Of a stretch of 25,293 nt of DNA, positions 15,485 through 22,042 are shown piece by piece. Numbering within the stretch: position 1 is the first letter of the stretch; every line of letters starts with the position of its first letter. The notes beneath the pieces are model-generated. The model was given only the letters and a program-made list of their open reading frames with translations. It did no database searches and was not told the origin of the DNA. Origin of the DNA: JAZLFH01 sp045615705. GTDB taxonomy: Bacteria > Bacillota > Clostridia > UMGS1883. The stretch lies in NCBI GenBank assembly GCA_045615705.1, contig JAZLFH010000027.1:1-25293 (forward strand). Direction: 5' to 3'. Both the position numbers and the translations under genes were made by a program.

Positions 15485-17224
15485 ATGGATATGGTGAATG
15501 TAAAAATTAACGGACAGGAAGTCAGTGTACCGTCAAACTATACCGTTCTTGAAGCGGCAAGAATGGCAAACATTGATATTCCTACACTCTGTTATCTTAA
15601 AGATGTCAGCCAGACAGGTTCGTGCAGAATGTGTCTTGTTGAAATTAAAGGAGGTCGTGCTCTTCAAGCGGCTTGTGTATATCCAGTTTCTGAAGGATTG
15701 GAAGTGTTTACAAATACTCCAAAAGTACAGAAAGCGAGAAAGGCGACCCTTGAACTTATGCTTTCAAACCACGACAGAAAGTGTCTTACATGCGTAAGAA
15801 ACCAAAACTGTGAACTTCAGGCATTAGCAGAAAGACTTGGAGTAAAAGATATCCCATACGAGGGTGAACGCTCCGAGTACGATGTTGACGAAGTATCACC
15901 GTCAATCGTAAGAGATAATAATAAATGTATCCTTTGTCGTCGTTGTGTTGCTGCTTGCAACAAGCAGACTGTTTCTGTTATCAACACAATGGAAAGAGGA
16001 TTTAAGACCAAAATCGGAACTGCATTTAACAAGAGCATCGGCGATGTTGCTTGTGTTAACTGCGGACAGTGTATCGTTGCTTGTCCGGTCGGAGCACTCA
16101 GAGAGAAAGACAGCATAGATTTTGTCTGGGAAGCAATCAACGATCCTACAAAGCATGTTGTTGTTCAGGCAGCACCGGCAGTTCGAGCAGCACTTGGCGA
16201 GGAATTCGGTCTTCCTATCGGAACTGCTGTAACAGGCAAAATGGCAGCAGCAATGAGAAGGCTTGGATTTGATAAAGTGTTTGACACAGACTTTTCTGCA
16301 GACCTTACAATAATGGAAGAGGGAACAGAACTTATAGAAAGAATGACAAACGGCGGAGTTCTTCCCATGATTACATCTTGTTCTCCGGGTTGGATTAAGT
16401 TCTGTGAGCATAACTTCCCGGAATTCATTCCGAATCTTTCAAGTTGCAAGAGTCCGCATCAAATGTACGGTGCGATAATCAAATCTTATTATGCGGAAAA
16501 AGAAGGCATTGATCCTAAGACAATTTATACTGTATCCGTAATGCCGTGTACTGCTAAGAAGTTTGAGCGTGGCAGAGATGGTGAAGGCAAAGACGGAATG
16601 AATGATGTTGATGCAGTTATCACAACAAGAGAACTTGCAAAGATGATTAAGCAGGCAGGTATTGACTTTAAAAACCTTAATGATGAGGTGTTTGACACAC
16701 CATTCGGTGATGAAGCAAGCGGTGCAGGTGTCATCTTCGGTGCAACCGGCGGTGTTATGGAAGCTGCAATCAGAACCGTTGCGGAAGTCCTTAGTGGCAA
16801 GAGTATTTCAAATGTCAGCTATGAGGCAGTCAGAGGTGTAGAAGGCATAAAAATTGCTTCTGTTGAAGCAGGAGGAAAGACAATTCGTGCGGCAGTTGCT
16901 CACGGTCTTGGAAATGCAAGAGAATTGCTTGAAAAGGTAAAGAGCGGAGAAGTCAAGGTTGATTTTATTGAGATTATGGCTTGTCCAGGAGGTTGCGTAA
17001 ACGGTGGCGGTCAGCCAATCGTGTCGAGCAAGGTAAAAATGGATACAGACCTCAGAGTTGAGCGTGCAAAGGCACTTTATTCCGAGGATGAGCGACTTCA
17101 AATCAGAAAGAGCCATGAAAATCCGTATGTAAAGAAACTTTATGACGAGTATCTTGAAAAACCCGGCAGCCACAAAGCACATGAACTTTTGCATACGCAT
17201 TATATTGCAAGGGAAAAGTATTAA
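15485..17224 (+). CDS. hydA: [FeFe]-hydrogenase catalytic subunit HydA
   Basis: H2-evolving or -consuming subunit, 579 residues. N-terminal [2Fe-2S] domain (C36, C47, C50, C64), His-ligated [4Fe-4S] motif (H96, C100, C103, C109), a 2x[4Fe-4S] ferredoxin domain (C148-C158 and C190-C200), then the H-cluster domain and the fused small-subunit tail (SHENPYVKKLYDEYL..HELLHTHY). H-cluster loops: L1 TSCSPGW (297-303), L2 MPCTAKKFE (C355), L3 MACPGGCVNGGGQP (C500, C504). The second L1 Cys of the textbook TSCCPGW is Ser300. The partners upstream point to an NAD-linked, ferredoxin-coupled bifurcating enzyme. The maturases HydE, HydF and HydG are not in the window. AAGGGGA precedes the ATG; a second in-frame ATG follows two codons on. 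Confidence 0.96.
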   Translation: MDMVNVKINGQEVSVPSNYTVLEAARMANIDIPTLCYLKDVSQTGSCRMCLVEIKGGRALQAACVYPVSEGLEVFTNTPKVQKARKATLELMLSNHDRKCLTCVRNQNCELQALAERLGVKDIPYEGERSEYDVDEVSPSIVRDNNKCILCRRCVAACNKQTVSVINTMERGFKTKIGTAFNKSIGDVACVNCGQCIVACPVGALREKDSIDFVWEAINDPTKHVVVQAAPAVRAALGEEFGLPIGTAVTGKMAAAMRRLGFDKVFDTDFSADLTIMEEGTELIERMTNGGVLPMITSCSPGWIKFCEHNFPEFIPNLSSCKSPHQMYGAIIKSYYAEKEGIDPKTIYTVSVMPCTAKKFERGRDGEGKDGMNDVDAVITTRELAKMIKQAGIDFKNLNDEVFDTPFGDEASGAGVIFGATGGVMEAAIRTVAEVLSGKSISNVSYEAVRGVEGIKIASVEAGGKTIRAAVAHGLGNARELLEKVKSGEVKVDFIEIMACPGGCVNGGGQPIVSSKVKMDTDLRVERAKALYSEDERLQIRKSHENPYVKKLYDEYLEKPGSHKAHELLHTHYIAREKY

Positions 17225-17236
17225 TAAAATGTTTAA

Positions 17237-17267
17237 AGTTAAGGACTGCTTTGGGCAGTCCTTAACT
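17237..17267 (+). other. Strong intercistronic hairpin between hydA and the Cys-rich ORF
   Basis: Perfect 13-bp stem, AGTTAAGGACTGC with its complement, and a five-base loop, starting 13 bases after the hydA stop. No T run follows; instead the GAGG ribosome site and ATG of the next small gene come at once. It is more likely an RNA-stability or processing hairpin, or a leaky attenuator, than a terminator. Confidence 0.75.
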
Positions 17268-17280
17268 ATAGAGGTAAAAA

Positions 17281-17445
17281 ATGAAGTATTGTGTTTTGGA
17301 TGATGAAAAAATATGTGATAACTGTGGTGAGTGTGAAGTTTGTGACCTTGACCCAAAGAAAAAGTGTGATAATTGCGGAAAATGCTTGGGAATGGACGCG
17401 GACAGCAGAGCGATAGTTATTGACGATGTAATAACTGGTGAATAA
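17281..17445 (+). CDS. Small Cys-rich protein at the end of the hydrogenase operon
   Basis: A 54-residue acidic protein with seven Cys in its first 35 positions: YC (C4), ICDNCGECEVCDLD (C12, C15, C18, C21) and KCDNCGKCL (C29, C32, C35, counted by position, making eight with C4). The doubled CDNCGxC pattern suggests a metal or Fe-S site, though the spacing is not that of a standard 2x[4Fe-4S] ferredoxin because no CxxxCP follows. GAGG seven bases before the ATG supports translation. As far as I recall, similar small proteins trail hydA in other Clostridia. It may assist assembly or electron transfer; this is not shown. Confidence 0.82.
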   Translation: MKYCVLDDEKICDNCGECEVCDLDPKKKCDNCGKCLGMDADSRAIVIDDVITGE

Positions 17446-17455
17446 CACTTTTTTA

Positions 17456-17484
17456 TTGCAAAAATTTACTTTATATGCTATATT
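17456..17484 (+). promoter_or_regulatory. Promoter of the glycosyltransferase-thyX-mltG operon
   Basis: TTGCAA (17456-17461), 17-base spacer, TATATT (17479-17484) with extended -10 TGC. The expected transcription start near 17491 leaves only about ten untranslated bases before the ATG at 17501. Confidence 0.72.
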
Positions 17485-17500
17485 TGTATTGGTGGTATTT

Positions 17501-18241
17501 ATGAAAAGTAAGATTAACATTTTGGGAGTATTGGTGGATAACATTGATATGGAAAACGCAACAAATAAGGTTTTGTCTTTTCTTGAAACAGAGGGAGCAA
17601 AAACTGTAATTACACCTAATCCCGAGATTATTTATCATGCTTCAAAAAATAAAGACTTACTTAATGTTGTAAATGATGCAGACTTGATTGTTCCTGACGG
17701 AATAGGAGTTGTATTTGCATCAAAATTTTTGAAACAACCGCTTCCCGAAAGGGTAGGAGGATTTGACCTTTTGTGCTGTTTGTTTGATAAAATAAAGGAA
17801 ACGGACAAAACAGTTTACTTTCTGGGCGGAAAGCCCGGCGTGGCGGAAAAAGCAAAAGAAAATATGAAAGAAAAATATCCCGGCTTAGATGTAATCGGCA
17901 CACATGACGGATATTTTAAGGACGAAGAAAAGATTATAGAAGAAATTAACGCCCTTTCGCCCGACATTTTGTGCGTTTGTTTGGGATTTCCGAAACAAGA
18001 ACGCTTTATGTATGAAAACAAAGAAAAGTTAAATGTAAAAATGATGATTGGTGCGGGCGGTTCGCTTGATGTGTTGTCCGGAAACACACAAAGAGCACCC
18101 AAGTTTTACATAGAGCATAATTTAGAGTGGTTCTACCGTTTAAAGAAAGAGCCAAAGCGAATAGGAAGGATGATGGCTCTTCCAAAGTTTGCAATTAAGG
18201 TATTATTTAAGGGAAGGAAGTATGAAAATGCTGAAAGTTGA
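17501..18241 (+). CDS. WecG/TagA/CpsF family glycosyltransferase
   Basis: Membrane-associated GT26-type transferase, 246 residues, that adds an N-acetylmannosamine-like sugar to a lipid-linked precursor in wall teichoic acid or other surface-polymer synthesis. Family motifs: INILGVLVDNI at the start, TPNPEIIYHASKN (38-50), VPDGIGVV with candidate catalytic D66, YFLGGKPGVAEKA, and CLGFPKQERF with Q167. The basic C-terminal end (LEWFYRLKKEPKR...) is the membrane-docking tail of the family. A longer frame from a GTG at 17438 starts upstream of the promoter and adds a hydrophobic stretch not found in the family, so ATG 17501 is chosen. Its SD (GGTGGT) is weak. The sugar and acceptor are not determined. 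Confidence 0.9.
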   Translation: MKSKINILGVLVDNIDMENATNKVLSFLETEGAKTVITPNPEIIYHASKNKDLLNVVNDADLIVPDGIGVVFASKFLKQPLPERVGGFDLLCCLFDKIKETDKTVYFLGGKPGVAEKAKENMKEKYPGLDVIGTHDGYFKDEEKIIEEINALSPDILCVCLGFPKQERFMYENKEKLNVKMMIGAGGSLDVLSGNTQRAPKFYIEHNLEWFYRLKKEPKRIGRMMALPKFAIKVLFKGRKYENAES

Positions 18242-18992
18242 ACTTCTTACGCACACACCTGATGCAGAAAAGATTATCGCTTCTGCGGCAAAACTTTGTT
18301 ATTCAAATTCTTCTGTAAAAGGTCTTTTTGACAATTTAGACAAGGAAAAAACCGAAAAATTTTTAAATATGCTTATAGTGGAACTCGGACATGAAAGTCC
18401 AATTGAGCATGTAACATTCACTTTTGGAATTGAGGGCGTCAGCCGTTCGCTTTTGGCACAACTTACAAGACACAGAATTGCCAGTTACAGTGTAAAAAGT
18501 CAAAGATATGTTACAGAAGGACAGTTTGAGTATGTAATTCCTCCTGAAATTGAAAATAATGAGAAGGCAAAAGAATTGTTTTTAAAAGCAATGCAGGATG
18601 ACCAAAAGACATACGATGAACTTACAAAAATACTTGCAAATAAACATACAAAAGACTTAATTGATGGCGGAATGAACGAAAATGATGCAAAAAAAGCGGC
18701 ACAGAAAAAGGCGATTGAAGATGCAAGATATGTTCTTCCCAACGCTTGCGAAACAAAACTTGTAGCAACATTTAATGCGCGTAGCCTGATGAACTTTTTC
18801 AGACATCGTTGTTGCGAGAGAGCACAGTGGGAAATCCGCTTTATGGCAGACGAAATGCTTAAACTTGTAAAAGAAGTGGCACCGACACTTTTTAAAATGG
18901 CAGGTCCGCCGTGCCTTCTCGGGAAATGCCCCGAAGGTAAGATGAGTTGCGGAAAAATGCTTGAGAAAAAAAGAATTTACTTGGGAGAATAG
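18222..18992 (+). CDS. thyX: Flavin-dependent thymidylate synthase ThyX
   Basis: FAD enzyme that makes dTMP from dUMP with methylene-THF and NAD(P)H, yielding THF rather than DHF. The ThyX signature RHRx7S is complete: RHRIASYSVKS (R83-S93). A second nucleotide-binding stretch, ARSLMNFFRHRCCERAQWEIR, follows near residue 195. About 256 residues, normal for the family; the Cys-rich end, CLLGKCPEGKMSCGK, is frequent in clostridial forms. ATG 18222 (alternative ATG 18228) follows GGGAAGGAAG and overlaps the end of the glycosyltransferase gene by 20 bases. The stop is TAG. The dTMP kinase gene follows after one base. Confidence 0.95.
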   Translation: MKMLKVELLTHTPDAEKIIASAAKLCYSNSSVKGLFDNLDKEKTEKFLNMLIVELGHESPIEHVTFTFGIEGVSRSLLAQLTRHRIASYSVKSQRYVTEGQFEYVIPPEIENNEKAKELFLKAMQDDQKTYDELTKILANKHTKDLIDGGMNENDAKKAAQKKAIEDARYVLPNACETKLVATFNARSLMNFFRHRCCERAQWEIRFMADEMLKLVKEVAPTLFKMAGPPCLLGKCPEGKMSCGKMLEKKRIYLGE

Positions 18993-18993
18993 T

Positions 18994-19674
18994 ATGGGCA
19001 AACTAATAGTTATTGAAGGCATTGACGGGAGCGGAAAAGCAACTCAGGCAAAAATGCTCTATGAATATATCAAAAAAAAGGGAAAAAAAGTTAGAAAAAT
19101 AACCTTTCCGAACTATAAAAGTCCTGCTTCTTCTCCGGTTAAAATGTATCTTGAAGGCGAGTTCGGAAAAAATGCTGACTCGGTTAATCCGTATTCGGCA
19201 TCGGTTCTTTTTGCAGTAGACAGGTTTGCTTCGTACAAAACGAGTTGGAGCAGATTTTTAAATGATGAAGACAGTATTGTAATTGCAGACAGATATGTAA
19301 CATCAAATATGATTCATCAGGCATCAAAAATTCCAAACAAAGAGGAAAGAGAAAAATATCTTGATTGGCTTTACGACCTTGAATATGTAAAAATGGAACT
19401 TCCCAAGCCTGATGCAGTGCTGTTTTTAGATGTATCGGCAGACCTTTCTCGTTCACTTATAAAAAACAGAGCAAATAAAATAGACGGAAGTAACATAAAA
19501 GATATACACGAAAACGATTTTACATACCTTACTAATTCTTACAACACGGCTTGTGAAATTTGTGATAAATACAGTTGGGTAAAAATTTGTTGTGAAAAGA
19601 ATAATAGTATGGACAGTAAAGACAACATCTTTTCATCAATCATAAATCAACTTGAAAAACTTAATATTATATAA
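18994..19674 (+). CDS. tmk: Thymidylate (deoxynucleoside monophosphate) kinase
   Basis: Phosphorylates dTMP to dTDP, the step after ThyX. 226 residues: P-loop EGIDGSGKATQ (8-18), a DRF motif (VDRFASYKTSW), DRYVTSNMIHQASK for nucleotide binding, and a lid region with RANKIDG. The Ser/Thr that normally follows the P-loop Lys is Ala16, with Thr17 next to it. I recall this GKAT variant in a clostridial subgroup of Tmk-like kinases, so loss of function is not implied. ATG with GGGAGA five bases upstream; it lies one base after thyX. Confidence 0.88.
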   Translation: MGKLIVIEGIDGSGKATQAKMLYEYIKKKGKKVRKITFPNYKSPASSPVKMYLEGEFGKNADSVNPYSASVLFAVDRFASYKTSWSRFLNDEDSIVIADRYVTSNMIHQASKIPNKEEREKYLDWLYDLEYVKMELPKPDAVLFLDVSADLSRSLIKNRANKIDGSNIKDIHENDFTYLTNSYNTACEICDKYSWVKICCEKNNSMDSKDNIFSSIINQLEKLNII

Positions 19675-19689
19675 TTGGGAGGAAGAATT

Positions 19690-20229
19690 ATGGTATATGT
19701 TTTTTTGGCAGATGGATTTGAAGAAATGGAGGCAATTGTGCCTGTTGACTTTTTGCGTAGGCTGAAAATTGATGTTAAAACTGTCGGGGTAACAGGAAAA
19801 ACCGTTACGGGTTCACATAATGTAGCGGTAGATACAGACATATTATTAGACGAAGTAGATATTGAAAATGCCCAAATGTTAGTTCTTCCGGGCGGAATGC
19901 CGGGAACGGATAATCTTGAAAAATCGGAAAAACTTTCAAAACTCTTGGATATTGCGTTTGAGAAAAAAATATTTATATCTGCCATTTGTGCGGCACCAAA
20001 AATCCTCGGGAAAAAAGGATTTTTAAATGAAAAAGAAGCAGTGTGTTATCCGGGATATGAAAATGACCTTTTGGGAGCAATAATTTCAAATGAAGAAGTT
20101 GTTGTTTCGGACAATATTATTACTGCAAACGGGGCCGGCAATGCACTAAAATTTGCACTCAGACTCGGAGAAGTGTTAACCGATATAAAAACAGTTCGAG
20201 AAGCTTCAAAGAATATGATGTGCAAATGA
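19690..20229 (+). CDS. DJ-1/PfpI superfamily protein (YajL/ThiJ-like)
   Basis: A 179-residue protein of the DJ-1 clade: FLADGFEEMEAIVPVD near the start, LPGGMPGTDNL (66-76), the nucleophile elbow AICAAP with Cys100, and the late ANGAGNALKFAL segment. DJ-1 proteins are variously described as chaperones, deglycases or glyoxalases, and the exact role is disputed. ATG 19690 is chosen because GGGAGGAAG precedes it; an in-frame TTG at 19675 lies before that SD. Its stop overlaps the next start as ATGA. Confidence 0.92.
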   Translation: MVYVFLADGFEEMEAIVPVDFLRRLKIDVKTVGVTGKTVTGSHNVAVDTDILLDEVDIENAQMLVLPGGMPGTDNLEKSEKLSKLLDIAFEKKIFISAICAAPKILGKKGFLNEKEAVCYPGYENDLLGAIISNEEVVVSDNIITANGAGNALKFALRLGEVLTDIKTVREASKNMMCK

Positions 20230-20759
20230 CAAAGTCTGAACTGCGAAAGCAGATAATAAGAAAAAGAAAATTTCTTTCAAATGAAGAGATTGAAGAGAAA
20301 AGCAGAGTTATTACCGACAAAATAAGAAAGCAAAAAGAATTTACAGAGGCAAAAACCGTACTTATATATTTGCCGATTTTAGGTGAAGTAAGTCCGTTAG
20401 GACTTATGAACAATGAAAAGACCTTTTTGGTTCCGTATATTAGCGATGACACTATGTATGCAACAAAATACAATAAGGGCGATTGCCTGCAACAGGGTAA
20501 AATGTCTACTGTTGAGCCGAAAAACGCTAAACCTTTTGACAAAAACAAAATAGACCTCATAATTTTTCCCGGTACAGTTTTCGGACGGAATAAAGGAAGA
20601 ATGGGGTTTGGAAAAGGTTTTTACGATAGTTTTTCAAAAGATGTTTTGGCTAAAAAAATCGGGATATGCTATGATTTTCAACTTTTTGATAGTGTGGAAA
20701 TGCTTTCGCACGATGTATTTATGGACAAGGTCATTACCGAAAGAGAAGTGATATTTTGA
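20226..20759 (+). CDS. 5-formyltetrahydrofolate cyclo-ligase
   Basis: ATP-dependent enzyme that returns 5-formyl-THF to methenyl-THF, feeding the folate pool used by ThyX. 177 residues, with basic N-terminal MTKSELRKQIIRKR, the substrate region VLIYLPILGEVSP (45-57), the DLIIFPG strand (110-116) and the nucleotide motif GRMGFGKGFYD (124-134). The ATGA overlap with the DJ-1 gene decides the start; a GTG two codons earlier is less likely. MltG follows with a four-base TTGA overlap. Confidence 0.93.
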   Translation: MTKSELRKQIIRKRKFLSNEEIEEKSRVITDKIRKQKEFTEAKTVLIYLPILGEVSPLGLMNNEKTFLVPYISDDTMYATKYNKGDCLQQGKMSTVEPKNAKPFDKNKIDLIIFPGTVFGRNKGRMGFGKGFYDSFSKDVLAKKIGICYDFQLFDSVEMLSHDVFMDKVITEREVIF

Positions 20760-21730
20760 AAAAGAAAATAGTTAAAGTTTTTTCTTTAATTGTAATTTTG
20801 TTGGTGTTGGTGTTTATTTTAAAAAATGTTTTTTTTAATCGCAATGCAACAATAGATATAAAGCAGGGCAGCACTATTAAAGAAATCGCATATTCTCTTA
20901 AAGAAAACGGAATTATTTCGAGTACACTTATATTTAGATTAAAAGCGAGAACATCGGATAAATCTACAAAGATACAAGCAGGACTTCACGATTTAAATTC
21001 AGCCATGAGTTTTGACGAGATAATGTGCGAACTTACAAATCCCGCAAGAAGCGGGGAACATATAGAAATAACTATTCCCGAGGGCTTTGAATTTCGGCAA
21101 ATAGTACAAAGACTTGAAGAAAATGGCGTGATAGATAAAGATAAGTTCTGTGAAGAAGCAGAACATGGTGAGTTTGACTTTGATTTTATTAAAGATATTC
21201 CCGAAAGAGAAAACAGACTTGAAGGCTATCTGTTTCCCGACACATACTACATTTACCCGAACATGACGGAGCATGATATAATAGAAAAAATGCTTTCTCG
21301 CTTTAACAAAGAGTTTAACGACGAGTACAAAAAAAGAGCAAATGAAATTGGAATGAGCGTAGATAATGTGGTAACATTAGCCTCAATTGTTGAGAGAGAA
21401 GCCAAAGGCGATGAAGACAGAAAATTTGTGGCATCGGTATTTCATAACAGGCTAAACGGCAAAAACGGGACGAGGTTACTTGAATCGTGTGCGACTGTGC
21501 AGTATATTTTAAAAGAAAGGAAAGAAGTCCTTTCTTACGAAGATACAAAAATAGATTCGCCGTATAACACATACAGGTATACCGGACTTCCGAAAGGTCC
21601 TATTGCATCTCCGGGAAAAGCTTCTCTTGAAGCAACACTTTATCCGGAAAATACGGATTATCTTTTCTTTAAAGTAAAAGACGGGAAGCACTTATTTTCA
21701 AGTAATTACGAAGAACACTTACAAAAATAG
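20756..21730 (+). CDS. mltG: Endolytic murein transglycosylase MltG (YceG-like)
   Basis: Cuts nascent glycan strands inside the chain and so limits peptidoglycan strand length. 324 residues: short basic cytoplasmic start, a membrane helix at about 7-24, a LysM-like region (IDIKQGSTIKEIAYSLKENG) and the YceG catalytic domain with ASIVEREAKG, catalytic Glu expected at E213, and the late conserved YRYTGLPKGPIASPGKASL. TTG start, coupled by TTGA to the cyclo-ligase gene. The stop is TAG, inside the left arm of the operon terminator. Confidence 0.94.
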   Translation: MKKKIVKVFSLIVILLVLVFILKNVFFNRNATIDIKQGSTIKEIAYSLKENGIISSTLIFRLKARTSDKSTKIQAGLHDLNSAMSFDEIMCELTNPARSGEHIEITIPEGFEFRQIVQRLEENGVIDKDKFCEEAEHGEFDFDFIKDIPERENRLEGYLFPDTYYIYPNMTEHDIIEKMLSRFNKEFNDEYKKRANEIGMSVDNVVTLASIVEREAKGDEDRKFVASVFHNRLNGKNGTRLLESCATVQYILKERKEVLSYEDTKIDSPYNTYRYTGLPKGPIASPGKASLEATLYPENTDYLFFKVKDGKHLFSSNYEEHLQK

Positions 21731-21766
21731 AAAAAGCAAAGCGTATGCTTTGCTTTTTCTATTTGA
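21725..21766 (+). terminator. Terminator between mltG and the spoVM-like gene, probably bidirectional
   Basis: Perfect 18-bp stem (left arm 21725-21742, right arm 21747-21764) around GCAAAGC, loop GTAT, with A and T runs on the flanks. It overlaps the stops of both converging genes (mltG TAG at 21728-21730, spoVM-like TAG at 21759-21761). Confidence 0.9.
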
Positions 21767-21830
21767 TTTTAAATATTTTTTTTGTTATGCCCACTAAAAA
21801 GCGTGGCATTTTAAGTACTACTATTTTCAT
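21759..21830 (-). CDS. spoVM: SpoVM-like spore coat morphogenesis peptide
   Basis: A 23-residue ORF resembling SpoVM, the amphipathic peptide that marks the forespore membrane and anchors the SpoIVA coat platform. It starts MKIVVLKMPRFLVGI and ends in a basic amphipathic helix; Bacillus SpoVM (26 residues) has the same pattern of MK, four residues to K, a hydrophobic residue, P9, K/R, FL.GI. Pro9, which is functionally important in B. subtilis SpoVM, is retained; the second Gly of the LGGI motif is Val. A strong AGGAAGGAG (21844-21836) lies five bases before the ATG. It follows the 49-codon gene on the same strand and shares the terminator with mltG. The match is by eye to a very short protein. 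Confidence 0.8.
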   Translation of the reverse strand: MKIVVLKMPRFLVGITKKIFKIK

Positions 21831-21842
21831 ATATACTCCTTC

Positions 21843-21992
21843 CTAATTGCACCGGCAGAGAAAAAAGCCCAAGAATATAAGACAAGCACCCTCAATGATT
21901 GCCAAAAATGTTATCGGAAGAATGAGTGCAGTAAAAACTCCCCACATAAATGCGGAAACTGCTATACCGATTGTTTTTCTGTGTTTTTTCAT
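21843..21992 (-). CDS. Small membrane protein of unknown function, upstream of the spoVM-like gene
   Basis: A 49-residue protein: basic KKHRK start, then an almost unbroken hydrophobic stretch from residue 8 to 46, long enough for two membrane helices with a Pro at 26 and Glu34 near the middle, ending in CRCN. AAAGGAG (22007-22001) eight bases before the ATG supports translation. The TAG stop overlaps the SD of the spoVM-like gene by one base, so the two are likely coupled and the role may be sporulation-linked. I recognise no family. Confidence 0.7.
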   Translation of the reverse strand: MKKHRKTIGIAVSAFMWGVFTALILPITFLAIIEGACLIFLGFFLCRCN

Positions 21993-21996
21993 AAAG

Positions 21997-22038
21997 AATG
22001 CTCCTTTCATACTAACATAGTATTACAAAAGGAGCATT
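21997..22038 (-). promoter_or_regulatory. Long hairpin after polC that buries the SD of the small membrane-protein gene
   Basis: Outer perfect 11-bp stem (21997-22007 with 22028-22038) and an inner perfect 6-bp stem (ATACTA 22009-22014 with TAGTAT 22018-22023, loop of three). On the minus strand the 3' arm contains the AAAGGAG of the 49-codon gene. It starts five bases past the polC stop. Read on the plus strand it is followed by TTTTT from within the stem; on the minus strand the T run is poor, so it is a weak polC terminator at best. Confidence 0.7.
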
Positions 22039-22042
22039 TTTG

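Noticed and set aside
15902..16411. Long minus-strand ORF of 169 codons opposite hydA
   Set aside because: It lies wholly inside hydA in the opposite frame, is rich in Cys and Ser as expected for a shadow of Cys-rich coding sequence, and has no SD or family motif.
17438..17500. GTG start 63 bases upstream for the WecG/TagA gene, with an apparent signal-like N-terminus
   Set aside because: It lies upstream of the likely -10 box and overlaps the end of the Cys-rich ORF; the family begins at the internal ATG.
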